Positions 6,055 to 8,378 of a stretch of DNA of 8,378 bases are shown here, piece after piece (positions within the stretch are counted from its first letter, which is position 1; every line of letters starts with the position of its first letter). The translations under genes and the position numbers were made by a program. The DNA is from an uncultured Oscillospiraceae bacterium. GTDB taxonomy: Bacteria > Bacillota > Clostridia > UBA1212 > UBA1255. Where the stretch lies: positions 1 to 8,378 of the forward strand of contig CABQCN010000038.1 in assembly GCA_902462635.1 (NCBI GenBank). Direction: 5' to 3'. The notes below the pieces were generated by a model. The model did not search any database, was not told the DNA's origin, and saw only the letters and a program-made list of their open reading frames with translations.

Positions 6055-7227
6055 TCAAATCCTGGCAACGCCGGTTCTGCGCGCGGCGTCCGCAACAGCG
6101 CGGGCAACCGCCTGCGCGACGCTGCGGTCCAGCGCGCTCGGGATAATATAGTCCGGCGACAGCGCCGCATCGGAAACCAGATCCGAGATTGCCAAAGCGG
6201 CGGCGATTTTCATATCATCGTTGATATCGGAAGCCCGCACATCCAAAGCGCCCCGGAAAATGCCGGGGAAGGCAAGTACGTTATTGATTTGATTCGGGTA
6301 ATCGCTGCGTCCGGTACCGATCACAGCGGCGCCTGCTTGTTTCGCAAGTTCCGGCAGGATTTCGGGTTCCGGATTCGCCATCGGAAATAAAATCGGATCC
6401 GCATGCATGGATTTCACCATTTCCGGCGTCACACAGCCGGGCGCGGATACGCCGATAAAGACGTCGGCGCCTTTTAAAACATCGGCAAGACTGCCGCTCC
6501 GGCGTTCCCGGTTTGTAATCGCAGCAATTTCATCTTTGATGGGATTCATATGGCTGCGTCCCTGGTAAATTGCGCCGGCGCGGTCGCACAGAACGACATC
6601 TTTCAGGCCCATTTGCAGCAATAAACGGATAATTGCAATTCCTGCGGCGCCAGCGCCGTTTGCAACCACGCGCACGTCTTCCAATTTTCTTCCGGTCAGC
6701 CGAAGCGCACTGATCATCGCGGCCAGGACAACGACGGCGGTACCGTGCTGATCGTCATGGAAAATCGGGATATCACAACATTCTTTCAGCTGTTTTTCAA
6801 TTTCAAAGCAACGGGGAGCAGAAATATCTTCCAAATTGATCCCGCCGAAACTGCCTGCAAGCAAGCGGACCGTATTGACAATCTCCGAAACGTCTTTTGA
6901 ACGGATGCAAAGCGGAACGGCATCGACATCGCCAAATGCCTTGAACAGAGCGCATTTTCCTTCCATAACCGGCATGCCGGCTTCCGGGCCGATATCGCCT
7001 AAGCCCAATACGGCGCTGCCATCCGTAACGACCGCGACCAAATTGGAACGGCGGGTCAGATCATAACTCAACTGCACATCTTCTTTGATTGCCAAGCACG
7101 GCGCCGCCACGCCGGGCGTATACGCGAGGGAAAGATCCTCCCGGTTTTCCAGCGGAGCACGGCATGTGATTTCAATTTTCCCCATCCATTCCCGATGCTT
7201 TTTGAGCGATTCTGCTGCATAATCCAT
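6055..7227 (-). CDS. NAD-type malic enzyme, short bacterial form
   Basis: This enzyme oxidatively decarboxylates malate to pyruvate and CO2 in the cytoplasm, linking C4 acids to pyruvate. With the ATG at 7227 it has 390 residues, the usual length of short bacterial malic enzymes without a phosphotransacetylase domain. Seen: YTPGVAAPCLAI (Tyr36, catalytic acid), TDGSAVLGLGDIGPEAGMPV (68-87), EGKCALFKAFG (Lys91, catalytic base), and EDISAPRCF (133-141, metal ligands Glu133 and Asp134). IPIFHDDQHGTA follows (Asp159, metal), then a Rossmann GAGAAG (191-196) with Asp215 ending the second strand, which favours NAD over NADP. C-terminal motifs are NPEPEI and SDYPNQINNVLAFPGIFRGALD. A TTG start at 7248 is also in frame but lacks a ribosome-binding site, whereas AAGGA lies about 12 bases before the ATG. 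A palindromic promoter region lies upstream. Confidence 0.93.
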   Translation of the reverse strand: MDYAAESLKKHREWMGKIEITCRAPLENREDLSLAYTPGVAAPCLAIKEDVQLSYDLTRRSNLVAVVTDGSAVLGLGDIGPEAGMPVMEGKCALFKAFGDVDAVPLCIRSKDVSEIVNTVRLLAGSFGGINLEDISAPRCFEIEKQLKECCDIPIFHDDQHGTAVVVLAAMISALRLTGRKLEDVRVVANGAGAAGIAIIRLLLQMGLKDVVLCDRAGAIYQGRSHMNPIKDEIAAITNRERRSGSLADVLKGADVFIGVSAPGCVTPEMVKSMHADPILFPMANPEPEILPELAKQAGAAVIGTGRSDYPNQINNVLAFPGIFRGALDVRASDINDDMKIAAALAISDLVSDAALSPDYIIPSALDRSVAQAVARAVADAARRTGVARI

Positions 7228-7239
7228 ATATCGACCAAA

Positions 7240-7246
7240 TCCTTTC
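7240..7246 (-). promoter_or_regulatory. ribosome-binding site of the malic enzyme
   Basis: GAAAGGA on the minus strand, with 12 bases to the ATG at 7227. The spacing is long but usable. The site lies downstream of the alternative TTG at 7248, which supports the shorter protein. Confidence 0.5.
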
Positions 7247-7256
7247 AAATAAGATT

Positions 7257-7317
7257 CTTCACAATTCTATTATTTTAACATAAAATAATTCTCCGGTCGA
7301 ATAAATTCTATGTGAAG
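7257..7317 (-). promoter_or_regulatory. malic enzyme promoter with nested inverted repeats
   Basis: On the minus strand an extended -10, TGTTAAAAT (complement of 7272-7280), lies about 45 bases before the malic enzyme start. No clear -35 is seen. The -10 is inside a perfect inverted repeat: ATTATTTTA (7269-7277), spacer ACA, TAAAATAAT (7281-7289). A second pair of arms, CTTCACA (7257-7263) and TGTGAAG (7311-7317), flanks it. AATTCTAT is directly repeated at 7263-7270 and 7304-7311. This suggests a repressor or activator site controlling the enzyme. Confidence 0.5.
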
Positions 7318-7330
7318 TTTTTTCTGCAAT

Positions 7331-7347
7331 CCTGCATCGTATGCAGG
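7331..7347. terminator. 17-bp perfect hairpin after the ABC ATPase gene
   Basis: CCTGCAT (7331-7337), loop CGT, ATGCAGG (7341-7347), starting eight bases past the ATPase stop on the minus strand. The 7-bp stem fits a transcript end. However, the minus-strand transcript continues with ATTGCAGAAAAAAC and has no U-tract, so this is at best a weak terminator or a protein-binding palindrome. Confidence 0.35.
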
Positions 7348-7355
7348 CTGCCCGG

Positions 7356-8327
7356 TTAATTTTTATACAGGTCGATAATGGCATTTTCAATCGGGAGGTC
7401 TTGAATATTGATATCTTTGATTTTAGATTTTTCACCGATCCATCGGATGCAGTCGCCGATATCGATCAGATCGCAGTTGACCGCAAGCTCCGCGCCGGCA
7501 TCCGGTTGTTGGGTGATAACCTGAATTCCCGGATGGTCGATCTCCGGCACTGTGCCGTGGAAGGATATGGTAATCAACTTGATATTGCCCAATTTATGCC
7601 GCAGAGATTTAGTCGTATCGTCAAAAACAATATCGCCGCTTTTAATCACGATCACCCTTTGCGCCAGATATTCGATATCGGCAATATCGTGCGTTGTCAG
7701 AAGAAAGGTAGTGCCCTTTTTGTTCATTTCAAGAATAAAGCTTCTGATCCTTTGCTTGGCAATCACATCCAATCCGATTGTCGGCTCGTCTAAAAACACA
7801 ATTTTCGGGTCATGCAGCATTGCCATGATAAATTCGCATTTCATGCGTTCTCCTAAAGACAGCTGCCGCGTTGGTTTTTTGATGATATCCCCGACATCCA
7901 GAAGTTCGACAAGCAAAGCGAGCTTCCGGCCGAATAAATCCGTCGGAATATTATAAATCGCTTTATTTAAATAAAAAGCGTCGATTGGCGGGACATCCAT
8001 GAAAAGCTGTGATTTTTGTCCGAATATAGCGCCTATTTTTGCCACAAATTTTTTTCTGTCCTCCCATGGGACGTAGCCCATGACATCGACACGCCCGGCG
8101 CTCGGATGCAGTATTCCGGTCAGAATTTTGAGTGTCGTGGACTTCCCGGCGCCGTTCGGACCGAGAAAGCCGACGAGTTCTCCTTCTTCCAGATGGAAAC
8201 TGATATCGTTCAAGGCATGGACGATCTTCTGTTCCCGAACAAAAAGGCTGCCTACGATGCTTTTCAGGGAATGGCCTCTGTGGTACGTGACGAATTGTTT
8301 GTTTAAGTTCTCGACATCGATTATCAT
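7356..8327 (-). CDS. ABC transporter ATP-binding protein (COG4586 type)
   Basis: This 323-residue ATPase of an ABC-2-type exporter has all core motifs: Walker A GPNGAGKST (56-64), Q-loop Gln104 in FGQKSQLFMDVPPIDAF, signature LSLGE (156-160), Walker B IVFLDE (176-181), D-loop near GLD (185-187) and His213 in LLTTHD. The long insert before Walker A (residues 14-36, YHRGHSLKSIVGSLFVREQK), the FGQ.SQL text and the IGLDV..KQRIRSFI stretch are those I know from COG4586 ATPases. These pair with DUF990-type ABC-2 permeases. A C-terminal regulatory-like segment of about 85 residues follows. The ATG at 8327 is chosen because GGAGG (complement of 8334-8338) lies six bases upstream; the frame extends to the window edge but overlaps the permease gene there. 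Cargo is unknown. Confidence 0.93.
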   Translation of the reverse strand: MIIDVENLNKQFVTYHRGHSLKSIVGSLFVREQKIVHALNDISFHLEEGELVGFLGPNGAGKSTTLKILTGILHPSAGRVDVMGYVPWEDRKKFVAKIGAIFGQKSQLFMDVPPIDAFYLNKAIYNIPTDLFGRKLALLVELLDVGDIIKKPTRQLSLGERMKCEFIMAMLHDPKIVFLDEPTIGLDVIAKQRIRSFILEMNKKGTTFLLTTHDIADIEYLAQRVIVIKSGDIVFDDTTKSLRHKLGNIKLITISFHGTVPEIDHPGIQVITQQPDAGAELAVNCDLIDIGDCIRWIGEKSKIKDINIQDLPIENAIIDLYKN

Positions 8328-8329
8328 AC

Positions 8330-8378
8330 TCAACCTCCGGCACTCGTATATTTCGCCGCGGAACGCATCCACAAAAAC
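8330..8378 (-). CDS. ABC-2 permease C-terminus, 5' partial
   Basis: Only the last 15 codons lie in the window. They read FLWMRSAAKYTSAGG and stop at TGA (complement of 8330-8332), two bases before the ATPase ATG. A tail of the form W...(K/R)Y(S/T)SAG is typical of the ABC-2 permeases (COG4587/COG3694) that partner COG4586 ATPases. The ATPase ribosome-binding site lies inside these codons, so the two are an operon with the permease first. The identity rests on a short motif plus context. Confidence 0.55.
   Translation of the reverse strand, partial: FLWMRSAAKYTSAGG

Noticed and set aside
7341..7793. 150-residue plus-strand open frame
   Set aside because: Antisense to the ABC ATPase with all its motifs; a shadow frame that begins inside the 17-bp palindrome.

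Overview
The window looks like ordinary chromosome from a low-to-mid GC Gram-positive bacterium (Bacillota, probably a clostridial or negativicute-like anaerobe). The grounds are strong AGGAGG-type Shine-Dalgarno sites, a YtaF-type membrane protein, a short malic enzyme, and ABC-2 exporter cassettes of the kind common in that phylum. There is no rRNA, tRNA, CRISPR array, transposase or phage gene. The organism assignment is inference from gene content and cannot be taken to genus.

Layout. Positions 1-1211 (+) hold the end of an ABC-2 exporter operon: a 5'-truncated ATPase and its six-helix permease. Positions 1283-3864 (+) hold a two-gene unit with a 4-bp start/stop overlap: a cytoplasmic GH63/MGH1-like (alpha/alpha)6-barrel glycoside hydrolase, and an unrecognised 355-residue protein whose first half carries a papain/C39-like Gln-Cys...His...Asp pattern. 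Positions 3904-4521 (-) encode a YtaF/MntP-like membrane protein with an EF-hand-like loop. It is divergent from an HSL-type alpha/beta-hydrolase at 4644-5603 (+). Positions 5693-5940 (-) hold a small uncharacterised gene that appears to be broken by a one-base frameshift in a homopolymer. Positions 6055-7227 (-) encode a short NAD-type malic enzyme preceded by a palindromic promoter region. Positions 7356-8327 (-) encode a COG4586-type ABC ATPase, and the last 15 codons of its permease are visible at the window edge (8330-8378).

How the genes may work together. Both window ends belong to separate ABC-2 export systems. The glycosidase and the papain-fold-like protein are probably co-translated and are the most unusual pairing here. 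The malic enzyme (malate to pyruvate) and the esterase are housekeeping or peripheral metabolism. I see no clear large novel defence or mobile system. The items most worth checking are the frameshifted small gene, the glycosidase/cysteine-hydrolase-like pair, the EF-hand loop in YtaF, and the nested repeats at the malic enzyme promoter.
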